A stretch of 64,000 nucleotides of DNA from Pseudomonas sp. PSKL.D1 (GTDB lineage: Bacteria > Pseudomonadota > Gammaproteobacteria > Pseudomonadales > Pseudomonadaceae): NCBI RefSeq assembly GCF_028898945.1, contig NZ_CP118607.1, positions 4,078,001 to 4,142,000 on the forward strand, read 5' to 3'. Position 1 is the stretch's first letter, and every line of letters begins with the position of its first letter. The notes under the pieces are model-generated. The model saw only the letters and a program-made list of their open reading frames with translations. It was not told the origin of the DNA and searched no databases. Of the stretch, positions 1 to 8,272 are shown in pieces. The position numbers were made by a program, and so were the translations under genes.

Positions 1-389
1 GCATCGGCGCCAACCCCGAAGACAGCGGCACACCGGGCCTGCTTGGCCTCAACCCGAGCCTTGACCTGGACGAAGCCTCGCTCAAGGAAATCGCCGACAT
101 CACCCACGGCGCCTACTTCCGTGCCCACGACGGCGCTGAGCTGAGCGCAATCGGTGACACGTTGGACCAACTGGAACCGGTGGCCCAGCAACCCACCCAG
201 GCACGCACTGCCCAGGCCTTGTATGCCTGGCCATTGGCGCTGGCCCTGTTGCTGAGCGTGCTATTGGTGGTTGCCGCGCAATGGCCGGACAACCTGCTGC
301 ACCGCGTGCTGCGCAAGCCGCGCTTCCTGCAGCCGCACCCGGAATGGCGCGAGCGCCTCAAACGCCTGCGCCTGAGGAGGCGGCGATGA
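1..389 (+). CDS. BatA-like VWA-domain protein, C-terminal part (cut by window edge)
   Basis: The reading frame is open from base 3 to the TGA at 387-389. It encodes the last ~128 residues of a von Willebrand factor A protein of the Bat (Bacteroides aerotolerance) family. Visible are the end of the VWA domain (LDEASLKEIADITHGAYFRA, the usual closing strand and helix), a single transmembrane helix (LALALLLSVLLVVAA) and a short basic cytoplasmic tail. The stop overlaps the ATG of the next gene, which places it as batA in a batA-batB-batD operon. The family is membrane bound and linked to a MoxR AAA ATPase, normally encoded upstream and so outside this window. The N-terminus and metal site cannot be assessed. 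Confidence 0.8.
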   Translation, partial: IGANPEDSGTPGLLGLNPSLDLDEASLKEIADITHGAYFRAHDGAELSAIGDTLDQLEPVAQQPTQARTAQALYAWPLALALLLSVLLVVAAQWPDNLLHRVLRKPRFLQPHPEWRERLKRLRLRRRR

Positions 390-2104
390 TAGACCTGTGG
401 CCACAATGGTTGCGCCCGCTCTGGCTGCTGGTGGTGCCCGTGCTCGCCTGGCTGCTGTTCAAACTGTGGCACCGGCGCAAGCGCGCCGGGCGCTGGCAGA
501 TGATCCTGCCACCGGCCTTCCACCCGGTGCTGCTCGGTGGCGGCAGCGGCAGCAACAGCAAACTGCCCTGGGTGGCCCTGGGCCTGGCCTGGTTACTGGT
601 AGTGCTGGCCCTGCTCGGCCCAAGCTGGCAGCGCGTGGAAGAAAGCCGCCAGCGCCCGGCCGACCCGTTGGTGATCCTGCTGGAGCTGACCCCACAAATG
701 CTCGCCCAGGACAGCGCCCCCAACCGCCTGGAACAGGCGCGGCGCAAGATCCTCGACCTGCTTGAACACCGCCGCGACAGCCAGACCGCGCTGATTGTCT
801 ACGCAGGCTCCGCACACACTCTGGTGCCGCTGTCCGATGACCTGGGCACCACGCGCAACCTGCTCGAATCGGTCGACCCGTCGATCATGCCGCAACCTGG
901 CCAACGTGCCGACCTGGCCGTGCAGAAGGGCCTGGCCCTGCTGGCCCAAAGCGGCCTCGGCCAAGGGCGCCTGCTGCTGATCGGCTCGGCGCTGACCCCG
1001 CCCGAGCGCCAAGGCATCACCCAGGCCCTTGGCCGTCAAGGCCCGAGCCTGCTGATGCTGGGCGTGGGCACGCGCGAAGGCGCGCCGGTGCGCCAGGCCA
1101 ATGGCGAATTCCTTAAGGATGATCAGGGCGGCATCCTCGTGCCCCGGCTGGACAGCGCCAGCCTCAAGGCCTTTATCAGCGGTACCGGCGGGCGCTACCG
1201 CCACGCCCGTATCGACGACCTCGACCTGCGTGGCCTGGGGCTGTTCGACAACCCCCGCAACCTGCGCACCGATGGCCAGAGCGTGCAGCTGGACAGCTGG
1301 CAAGACCAGGGCTACTGGCTGCTGATCCCGCTGTTGCTGCTGGCCGCCTGTGCCGGCCGCCGGGGCTGGCTGTTCTGCCTGCCCCTGCTGCTGGCCCTGC
1401 CGCAACCCAGCCAGGCCTTCGAGTTCAATGACCTGTGGCTGCGCCCCGACCAACAAGGCCAACGCCTGCTCCAGGAAAATCGCCCCGCCGAAGCCGCCCG
1501 CCACTTCGAAGACCCGCAGTGGCGCGGCATGGCCTTGTATCAGGCCGGCGACTACGCAGGCGCTGCCGAAGCCTTTGCCCAAGGCAGCAGCGCCGCCGCC
1601 CACTACAATCGAGGCAACGCCCTGGCCCGCAGCGGCGAGCTGGAAGCGGCCCTGGATGCCTACGAACAGGCACTGGAGCGCAAACCCGACCTGAAAGTGG
1701 CGCTGGACAACCAGGCTCTGGTTCAGCAACTGTTGCAGCAGCGCCAGGCCAAGGCTGAGGAACAACCGGCCAACAGCGATGCCCAAGGCACGCCCGGCAG
1801 TGAAACAGAAGGCAACAGCAGCTCGGCCAGCAGCCCCAGCCAGGGTTCGCCCGGCAATGAAGACCCCGCCAACGCCGAAAAGTCCGGTGAAGGCAGCAAC
1901 AACAGCCAGGCAGCCCCGGGCAACCAGGGTGGCGACGATGACAGCATCACCCAGCCGCCCCAGCGCCCGGTGTCGACCAGCCTCGACGCCGAACAGCGCC
2001 AGGCCCTGGAACAATGGCTGCGAGAGATCCCCGACAACCCGGCGGAACTTTTGCGGCGCAAATTCTGGTATGAACAGCAATTGCATCAGGAAAACTCACG
2101 ATGA
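386..2104 (+). CDS. batB: BatB/BatC-type VWA-TPR membrane protein
   Basis: 572 aa. The ATG at 386 overlaps the preceding TGA and has a GAGGAGG ribosome site just upstream; an earlier in-frame ATG at 281 lies inside batA and is rejected. Order of parts: two N-terminal membrane helices (~11-27 and 61-78), a VWA domain (~93-300), a third helix (~315-345), one or two TPR repeats (~395-450, MALYQAGDYAGAAEAFAQ and HYNRGNALARSGELEAAL), then a low-complexity Gln/Ser/Asn/Gly tail. This is the BatB plus BatC fusion usual in gammaproteobacteria. The MIDAS position where DxSxS is expected reads E100-L-T-P-Q104, so metal binding is doubtful. The family is implicated in stress and oxygen tolerance with MoxR; its exact biochemistry is not established. 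Confidence 0.86.
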   Translation: MIDLWPQWLRPLWLLVVPVLAWLLFKLWHRRKRAGRWQMILPPAFHPVLLGGGSGSNSKLPWVALGLAWLLVVLALLGPSWQRVEESRQRPADPLVILLELTPQMLAQDSAPNRLEQARRKILDLLEHRRDSQTALIVYAGSAHTLVPLSDDLGTTRNLLESVDPSIMPQPGQRADLAVQKGLALLAQSGLGQGRLLLIGSALTPPERQGITQALGRQGPSLLMLGVGTREGAPVRQANGEFLKDDQGGILVPRLDSASLKAFISGTGGRYRHARIDDLDLRGLGLFDNPRNLRTDGQSVQLDSWQDQGYWLLIPLLLLAACAGRRGWLFCLPLLLALPQPSQAFEFNDLWLRPDQQGQRLLQENRPAEAARHFEDPQWRGMALYQAGDYAGAAEAFAQGSSAAAHYNRGNALARSGELEAALDAYEQALERKPDLKVALDNQALVQQLLQQRQAKAEEQPANSDAQGTPGSETEGNSSSASSPSQGSPGNEDPANAEKSGEGSNNSQAAPGNQGGDDDSITQPPQRPVSTSLDAEQRQALEQWLREIPDNPAELLRRKFWYEQQLHQENSR

Positions 2105-3726
2105 GTCGCTTCGGCGTCTTACTGCTTGGCCTGTTGTGGGCCGTGCTGGCCCAGGCCCAACCGATGCTGCAAGCCAGCGTCGACCGCACACGCCTTGAGG
2201 CCGGCGAAACCCTTGAGCTGACGCTCGAAAGCCAGGACGTGACCCAGTTCGGCAAGCCCGACCTGCGCGCCCTGGACGAAGACTTCGAAGTGCGCGGCAC
2301 GCGCCAGCTCAACAGCCTGCACACGCTGGACGGCGAAACGCGTGCCAGCACCCGCTGGATCATCACCCTGCTGCCCCGGCGCAGCGGCAGCCTGCGCATT
2401 CCCGAGCTGCAGTTGGGCCAGTCGCGCAGCCAGGCCATCGACCTGCAAGTGCTGCAGGCCGACGCCAGCCGCCCCGACAGCGCCGCGCAAGTGTTCGTCG
2501 AAGCCACTCTGGACAGCAACGAGGTGTATGTACAGGCCCAGGCCGTGCTGACCCTGCGCATCTACCATTCGGTGTCGCTGTATGACGACAGCAGCCTGAG
2601 CCCACTGCTAGTGGAGAACGCCAAGGTCGAACCACTGGGTGAGTCGCGCACCTACGAAAAGGACATCAACGGGGTGCGCCACGGTGTGATCGAAACGCGC
2701 TACGCGATCTTCCCGCAACAAAGTGGCAACCTCGAAATCGCCCCGCTCACTTTCACCGCCACCGCAGCCGACAACGGCCAGCAACCTGCCGGTACCGCCC
2801 GGGTGGGCCGCCAGGTGCAGGTCAGTTCGCTGCCGCTGCGCTTGACCGTACGCCCGATCCCTGCTGCCTGGCCGGCCAGCGCGCCATGGTTGCCGGCGCG
2901 CAGCCTGAGCCTGGAAGAACACTGGAACCCCGACCCGGGTAGCCAGCAGCCACAAATCGGCGACTCCCTGACCCGCAGCATTACCTTGCGCGCCGAAGGG
3001 CTGTCCAGCACCCAGTTGCCGCAACTGCCGGCAACCGAAATCGTCGGCCTGCGCCGTTACCCCGACCAGCCCCTGCTGCGTAACGAAATCAGCGAACGCG
3101 GCATGACCGCCAACCGTGAAGAACGCGAGGCACTGGTCCCCACCCACAGCGGCGAACTGGCCTTGCCGGCACTGGAAATCACCTGGTGGAACACCCGCGA
3201 GGACCACCTTGAGCACTCGAGCCTGCCGGCACGCACGCTGAGCGTGGAGGACAACCCGGCCCTGAGCGCCGACACCCCGGTCACTGACAGCAGTCCAAGC
3301 AACCACGCGCTTTGGCCTTGGCAGCTCGCTACCCTGTTCTTTGCCCTGACCACCGTGCTGGGCTTTGCCCTGTGGTGGCGCGCCCGCTCGCAACCGGCCG
3401 TGCTGCGCGCCGCGCAGAACGGCCCAAGCCCGCGCACCCTGCTGGACGACCTCAAGCGCGCCTGCCAGGCCAACGACCCTCAAGCCACCCGCCAGGCGCT
3501 GGACGCCTGGGCGCGGCAGCAGCCGGAGACGCTCGCGGAAATGGCCGCCCGCTTCGTGCCGTTGTCGGATGCGCTGGATGGGTTGAACGGGGCGCTGTAC
3601 AGCGAGACCGGGCAGTATTGGTACGGAGATGACCTGTGGCGTGCGATCGGGAGCATTCCGCCAGCTGAGCAGGTGTTGTTGCCGACAGGTGAAGGTGGGA
3701 GTTTGCCGCCGCTTTATCCGAAGTGA
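2101..3726 (+). CDS. batD: BatD (oxygen-tolerance) family periplasmic/membrane protein
   Basis: 541 aa. The ATG overlaps the batB stop (ATGA), so translation is probably coupled. It has a signal peptide (MSRFGVLLLGLLWAVLAQAQ), long beta-rich immunoglobulin-like repeats typical of BatD, a transmembrane helix near residues 405-425 (LATLFFALTTVLGFALWW) and a cytoplasmic tail. It is the last gene of the bat operon. No intrinsic terminator is visible after the stop: within about 25 bases the sequence becomes the 3' end of an antiparallel rhs fragment, so the original downstream region seems to have been replaced. Confidence 0.87.
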   Translation: MSRFGVLLLGLLWAVLAQAQPMLQASVDRTRLEAGETLELTLESQDVTQFGKPDLRALDEDFEVRGTRQLNSLHTLDGETRASTRWIITLLPRRSGSLRIPELQLGQSRSQAIDLQVLQADASRPDSAAQVFVEATLDSNEVYVQAQAVLTLRIYHSVSLYDDSSLSPLLVENAKVEPLGESRTYEKDINGVRHGVIETRYAIFPQQSGNLEIAPLTFTATAADNGQQPAGTARVGRQVQVSSLPLRLTVRPIPAAWPASAPWLPARSLSLEEHWNPDPGSQQPQIGDSLTRSITLRAEGLSSTQLPQLPATEIVGLRRYPDQPLLRNEISERGMTANREEREALVPTHSGELALPALEITWWNTREDHLEHSSLPARTLSVEDNPALSADTPVTDSSPSNHALWPWQLATLFFALTTVLGFALWWRARSQPAVLRAAQNGPSPRTLLDDLKRACQANDPQATRQALDAWARQQPETLAEMAARFVPLSDALDGLNGALYSETGQYWYGDDLWRAIGSIPPAEQVLLPTGEGGSLPPLYPK

Positions 3727-3748
3727 GGAGTGGGGCCAGGGTTTGTAT

Positions 3749-5056
3749 TACCCAGCCCAAGGGATCGACTTCATGGATGGGGTTGGCAACATATAAATAA
3801 ATGTTTACCCCGCCTGTCAAGCCTATAGGATCTTGCGAGATAAACCGACTCATCTCACCATCATGGTAACGGAACGTGTTGTAATGCAGCCCCGTTTCAG
3901 CATCGTGGTATTGCCCCTGAAAGCGCAGGTTCTGCTCCACCTCATGGACAGGCAGACTCTCTATCGCCCCCCACGACCGATACTTCGCCTGCCAGACGAT
4001 CTTGCCGTCACTGTCCGTCAACTCCAGCGACGTACCAATCTGGTCAGTATGGAAGTAGTAGATTTTCTGCTCGTCGCCTTCGGCTTGATCCACCCGCGCC
4101 AGCGGCGCATAACTGCCCGGTTCATACAGATACAAGATGCTCTGCCCGGGCGTTTCTTCCCTTAGCATCCGCAGCCCCTGCCACAGGAAGTGCTTCTGCT
4201 CCGGTTGGCCTTCGCCCTGGCCCCGGCGTTCTACCTCTTTCGCTACTCGACGGCCCAGGCTGTCATAACGGTATACCCCGCTACTTTCCCACCGCCCTTC
4301 CACATACCTGTCCGAACGAATCAGCCGGTTTTCGCAGTCGTACTCCAGCTTTGTGAAGCTGCCGCGCCCGTCCCCTTTCTCGATCAGGTTGCCCCAGGGG
4401 TCGTAGCGGTACTTTTGGTTGCGTAGCTCGCTGAGGCGGTTGTCCTTGACCTTGGCCAGTGGCCGCGCATTGAAGTCCAGGCGGTTGGCGGCGGGGTCGT
4501 AGCAGAATTCTTCGCTGTCCAGCAGCGAGCCGGTGTCTTTGCTGTGCAGGCGGCCGTTGGCCTGGTAGGTGTAACGGGTTTCGCCGCGTAGCTTGTCGAG
4601 CGTTCGGGCCAGTTCCCCGGCGGCGTCGTAGTGGTAACGGCGGTGGATCGGGTTGTAGGCATGTTCCACGTAGAGCGACGGGTGGATGCCGGGGTTCTGG
4701 ATTTGCGAGAGTTTTTCGGCCGGCAGGGTTGTGGCGTACTGCCAGGCCTTGCGGCCCATGGCGTCGTAACCGAAGCAGCTGGTGAGCTTGCCCTGAGTGC
4801 GGTAGACCTCGCGGTGCAGGTCGTCGCGCTCGAAGTCGCTGATCACCTGGCCGTCGAGGTTCAGCTGGTGCAGGTGGCCGCTACCGTAGTACAGGTGGTT
4901 GAGCGCGCGGCCGTCCGGCAGGGTTAGCGTGGTGAGGTTGCCCAGGCGGTCATAAGCGTACTTGAGTGTGCCATGTGGAGAGATTTCCTCAGTCAACCTA
5001 CCGACCACATCGTACACGTACGCCAGCTTCTCCCGGGTAACATCGCGTTGTCGAAG
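3749..5056 (-). pseudogene. Rhs core fragment, lacking both N-terminus and toxin tip
   Basis: On the minus strand this encodes YD-repeat units (for example YAYDRLGNLTTLTLPDGRAL, GYDAMGRKAWQYATTLP) and the Rhs-associated core ending at the hinge DPIGL...VDPLGW. The frame then runs on antisense through batD with no toxin or stop of its own, so the tip is missing. At the 5' side the frame closes at a TGA near 5078 with no ATG start and none of the N-terminal PAAR, plug or shell repeats of a full 1400-1600 aa Rhs. Bases 3876-5056 are nearly identical to the next rhs fragment. It is best read as a displaced, non-functional rhs remnant. Confidence 0.82.
3876..5056 (-). repeat. Direct repeat copy 1 (rhs core), partner at 6328-7508
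   Basis: About 1.18 kb that aligns without indels to 6328-7508 at a constant offset of 2452 bases; I checked the offset at more than ten points. Substitutions are few and the frame is open in both. Identity ends at the codons for LHYNTFRY on one side and shortly after EKLAY on the other. Confidence 0.85.
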
Positions 5057-5287
5057 ATTTCCAGGAGTTAATGGACCAGATCAATTACAAGCACAACACA
5101 ACCACCCCACTTACTTGCAAGACCAATACAAGAAAATTCTAAACATAAAAACAGCAAATTATCGATATGAAACCCACCTTAAAAGACCCAAAACGACCAA
5201 TAAAATCATGCATCTCACCAGCTACAATACTCACATCCAACAGCGCACCACCAACAATACCCAGCAAACAACCAAGCCCAGATGAAT
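5057..5287. other. AT-rich gene-free stretch between rhs remnant and immunity gene
   Basis: About 230 bases that are visibly AT-rich compared with the flanking bat and rhs core DNA. I find no start with a ribosome site, no recognisable protein remnant and no clear hairpin. It is probably residue of a lost cassette between two rhs fragments. Confidence 0.5.
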
Positions 5288-5842
5288 TCACCTCACAAAC
5301 TGAACACCTCGAACATTATTTTTTTCGAAAACAGACTTTACGCGTAAAGATACAACAACTGTAGCAAGCTCTTCTTGCGCCCTCACCACATCACACGGGA
5401 GCTCGAAACTATCATCCAAAACAATTTTACTATACCATTGCGGACCGTCAGGCATGGAGCTAATTAAAGGCTCAGATACAGATTTAATTAAATCAAATAC
5501 TGGTGATCTCTCAACAACATTGAACACCTTATATCCCTCATGCACAACGCCATTCACCATCAACTCTGCATCAACAAACTGTACACCTGAAAGCTCTTCC
5601 TCAAGCATCATCTTATGAAGACGCGGCGAAATCAGATTGGGACCATCACTAAACAGGAAATCGTACCTTAAAAACCTAACTTCACTAATACTTCCCGAGC
5701 ACTCAAACCGGGCTTTGATATCACCATCAACTGCCACACCCTCTTTAAAAACCCCAGAATCTTCACCCGTCAAAATATGAGTCTTAAGCCAATAGGCTTC
5801 AGGGTAGTCATGCGAAATAGACAACATGAATTTATCAGCCAC
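5288..5842 (-). CDS. Imm11-like (DUF1629) immunity protein
   Basis: 184 aa. The start is a GTG overlapping the rhs stop (GTGGCTGA), with AGGGGAG seven bases upstream, so it is translationally coupled to the toxin gene. The middle of the protein (LISPRLHKMMLEEELSGVQF, then VHEGYKVFNVV) matches my memory of the Imm11/DUF1629 pattern: a SPRL segment, a GVxF strand and a GYxxxNV strand. Imm11 proteins commonly sit directly behind AHH nuclease toxins, as here. It is low in GC and predicted cytoplasmic, with no signal or membrane segment. Inferred role: it neutralises the AHH tip encoded upstream. The family call rests on pattern memory only. Confidence 0.62.
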   Translation of the reverse strand: MADKFMLSISHDYPEAYWLKTHILTGEDSGVFKEGVAVDGDIKARFECSGSISEVRFLRYDFLFSDGPNLISPRLHKMMLEEELSGVQFVDAELMVNGVVHEGYKVFNVVERSPVFDLIKSVSEPLISSMPDGPQWYSKIVLDDSFELPCDVVRAQEELATVVVSLRVKSVFEKNNVRGVQFVR

Positions 5843-8084
5843 AGGTTGCTCCCCTTATTGAGTTTTTATTCAATATTGTTTTGCCCGAGCGAAGACCTTT
5901 TCTTTCGTCCACCATAACCCCATGAATGGCTTTCTGATAGTCACTTTTTGCCCAACCACTTCTCTTACCATACTCATGAATAATATCTAATTTCTTTTCG
6001 ACTGCCGCAGTATATTGCGCGTGCGACCCGCGATGCACTGCCCGCACCGGATGATTTTCCCAATGTTTCGGCAGGTAAATAATATTTGACAGCTTGTGTA
6101 TATTCACCTCACCTGCTTTCATCGTAGCATGCTTTGCTAATTGCTGCGGAATGATGTGATGTTTCTGAAACCCATCAATACTCTCCATCGTGTTATAAGT
6201 AACCCATCCGAGAGGATCCAGCCAGCTTACTGGGTTTACACTATACTGATAGAGGTTTTCCCCTCCTAGCAGCCCTATTGGGTCAGGAGTGATATAACGT
6301 CCAAGCTGAGGGTCATAATATCGAAACGTGTTGTAGTGCAACCCCGTTTCAGCATCGTGGTATTGCCCCTGAAAGCGCAGGTTCTGCTCCACCTCCTCGA
6401 CGACCAACTGCTCCAACTGCCCCCACGACCGATACTTCGCCTGCCAGACAATCACCCCTTCGCTGTCCGTCAACTCCAGCGGCGTACCAATCTGGTCAGT
6501 ATGGAAGTAGTAGATTTTCTGCTCGTCGCCTTCGGCTTGATCCACCCGCGCCAGCGGCGCATAACTGCCCGGCTCATACAGGTACAGGATGCTCTGCCCA
6601 GGCGTCTCTTCCCGTAGCATCCGCAACCCTTGCCACAGGAAGTGCTTCTGCTCCGGCTGGCCTTCGCTCTGGCCTCTGCGTTCTACCTCTTTCGCCACCC
6701 GACGGCCGAGGCTGTCATAGCGGTATACCCCGCTACTTTCCCACCGCCCTTCCACATACCTGTCCGAACGAGTCAGCCGGTTTTCGCAGTCGTACTCCAG
6801 CTTTGTGAAGCTGCCGCGCCCGTCCCCTTTCTCGATCAGGTTGCCCCAGGGGTCGTAGCGGTACTGCTGATTGCGCAGTTCCCGAAGGCGGTTGTCCTTG
6901 ACCTTGGCCAGTGGCCGCGCATCGAAGTCCAGCCGGTTGGCGGCGGGGTCGTAGCGGAACTCTTCGCTGTCCAGCAGCGAGCCGGTGTGTTTGCTGTGCA
7001 GGCGGCCGTTGGCCTGGTAGGTGTAGCGGGTTTCGCCGCGTAGCTTGTCCAGCGTGCGGGCCAGTTCGCCGGCGGCGTCGTACTGGTAGCGGCGGTGGAT
7101 CGGGTTGTAGGCATGTTCCACGTAGAGCGACGGGTGGATGCCGGGGTTCTGGATTTGCGAGAGCTTTTCGGCCGGCAGGGTCGTGGCGTATTGCCAGGCC
7201 TTGCGGCCCATGGCGTCGTAGCCGAAGCAGCTGGTGAGCTTGCCCTGGGTGCGGTAGACCTCGCGGTGCAGGTCGTCGCGCTCGAAGTCGCTGATCACCT
7301 GGCCGTCGAGGTTCAGCTGGTGCAGGTGGCCGCTGCCGTAGTACAGGTGGTTGAGCGCGCGGCCGTCCGGCAGGGTCAGGGTGGTGAGGTTGCCCAGGCG
7401 GTCGTAGGCGTATTTGAGTGTGCCGTTGGGGGCAATTTCCTCGGTCAGGCGACCCATGATGTCGTAGGCATATTCCAGCTTCTCCCGGGTCACGCCACGT
7501 TTCCGCGCTGTGTTGGTCGGTTCGCGCTGGATGCTCAGCAGACGGTCGGCCGGGTCGTACTCGAAGTCCAGCCGGGCATCGTCAGTGACCTTGGCCAGCA
7601 ACCGGCCAATGGCATCGCGTTCGAACAGGGTGCTGCGCTCGGGCCGCTCACCCTGGTCGCCACAGCCGACCTCATCCAGCCGGGTCAACTGCCCGGCCAC
7701 GTCGTAGCTGAAACGGCGGGTCAGGTTGTCCACGCGGATTTCTTCCGTCAGCCGGTCCGAGGCGTCGTAGGCAAAGCGGTAAGTGGCGTGGTTTTCGTTG
7801 ACCAGCGCGGTCAGGCGCTGCGCGTGATCGTATTCGTAACGCACCCACTCGCCATTGGCATCCTGGCGGCTGCCCGGCAGGCCGCGGGAGGTGCGTTGCA
7901 GGCGGGTGGTCTGGCCTTTGCCGTCGGTGTGGGTCAGCACCTGGCCGAGCGCGTTGTAGGTGAAGGCTTCCGCCGTACCGTCGGGGTGGTCGATGCGCAG
8001 CACTTCGCCGTCGGGTTTGCGCTGCAGGGTGGTGGTGCGGTTGAGCGCGTCGGTAAACGGCAGCCATATGCTGGCGGTCGTCAT
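5835..8084 (-). CDS. Truncated Rhs protein with C-terminal AHH-type HNH nuclease tip
   Basis: Open frame of 749 codons: YD-repeat core (~1-560), Rhs-associated core with DPIGLLGG, hinge DPLGW (~623-627), then a 122-residue tip. The tip carries the AHH-family nuclease pattern: KHHIIPQQ with the His pair at 642-643, NIHKLSNIIYLP, then VHRGSHAQY. AHH is a branch of the HNH/Endonuclease VII fold, so DNA is the probable target. A delivered Rhs needs an N-terminal PAAR and shell of several hundred more residues. These are absent, and the upstream repeat sequence continues in a different frame (see 8058-8151), so this is a 5'-truncated, frameshifted gene rather than an intact effector. The tip and its Imm11-like partner remain intact. 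Confidence 0.75.
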   Translation of the reverse strand: MTTASIWLPFTDALNRTTTLQRKPDGEVLRIDHPDGTAEAFTYNALGQVLTHTDGKGQTTRLQRTSRGLPGSRQDANGEWVRYEYDHAQRLTALVNENHATYRFAYDASDRLTEEIRVDNLTRRFSYDVAGQLTRLDEVGCGDQGERPERSTLFERDAIGRLLAKVTDDARLDFEYDPADRLLSIQREPTNTARKRGVTREKLEYAYDIMGRLTEEIAPNGTLKYAYDRLGNLTTLTLPDGRALNHLYYGSGHLHQLNLDGQVISDFERDDLHREVYRTQGKLTSCFGYDAMGRKAWQYATTLPAEKLSQIQNPGIHPSLYVEHAYNPIHRRYQYDAAGELARTLDKLRGETRYTYQANGRLHSKHTGSLLDSEEFRYDPAANRLDFDARPLAKVKDNRLRELRNQQYRYDPWGNLIEKGDGRGSFTKLEYDCENRLTRSDRYVEGRWESSGVYRYDSLGRRVAKEVERRGQSEGQPEQKHFLWQGLRMLREETPGQSILYLYEPGSYAPLARVDQAEGDEQKIYYFHTDQIGTPLELTDSEGVIVWQAKYRSWGQLEQLVVEEVEQNLRFQGQYHDAETGLHYNTFRYYDPQLGRYITPDPIGLLGGENLYQYSVNPVSWLDPLGWVTYNTMESIDGFQKHHIIPQQLAKHATMKAGEVNIHKLSNIIYLPKHWENHPVRAVHRGSHAQYTAAVEKKLDIIHEYGKRSGWAKSDYQKAIHGVMVDERKGLRSGKTILNKNSIRGATCG
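6328..7508 (-). repeat. Direct repeat copy 2 (rhs core), partner at 3876-5056
   Basis: Second copy of the 1.18 kb rhs core block, at a constant offset of 2452 bases and with no indels. This copy is followed by a different Rhs-associated C-terminal segment (RYYDPQLGRYITPDPIGL) and by the AHH tip. Confidence 0.85.
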
Positions 8085-8151
8085 AACGGTACTGGGTGCT
8101 TTCCAAGGTCGGCCTGCCTAGGCGATCGTATGTGTAGGCCGGTGTTTCTTC
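8058..8151 (-). pseudogene. Frameshifted upstream remnant of the rhs gene
   Basis: The minus strand in this frame reads ETPAYTYDRLGRPTLESTQY then RYDDRQHMAAV, clear YD-repeat sequence. It joins the next repeat (TDALNRTTTLQRKPDG) only if one A is removed from the AAA run at 8055-8057: GCC-GTT-ACC-GAC restores A-V-T-D. Upstream of about 8151 the similarity stops, the sequence turns AT-rich and a TAA closes the frame. So the gene has both a 1-base frameshift and a 5' truncation. Confidence 0.72.
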
Positions 8152-8272
8152 TTTACTACCCAGCAGTAAATCGCAAATACATGTCAGACAATTGTACATT
8201 ATTTAAAAATAGAGCCATCCGAGGCAAAAACCTGGACAAACGCAACTAGCGTGAAGCCATAAAAAACAAAAT

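Noticed and set aside
593..2086. Long antisense open frame of 497 codons over batB
   Set aside because: High-GC codon bias keeps antisense frames open. Composition is unnatural (Gln/Ala/Val runs) and the sense strand has a strong family match.
3452..3748. Extension of the rhs fragment as a new C-terminal toxin tip
   Set aside because: The extra codons are exactly the reverse complement of the batD 3' end and show no toxin motif, so it is read-through rather than a tip.
7095..8249. 384-codon plus-strand frame over the rhs core
   Set aside because: It is antisense to YD repeats, and its apparent repeats simply reflect the rhs repeats on the other strand.
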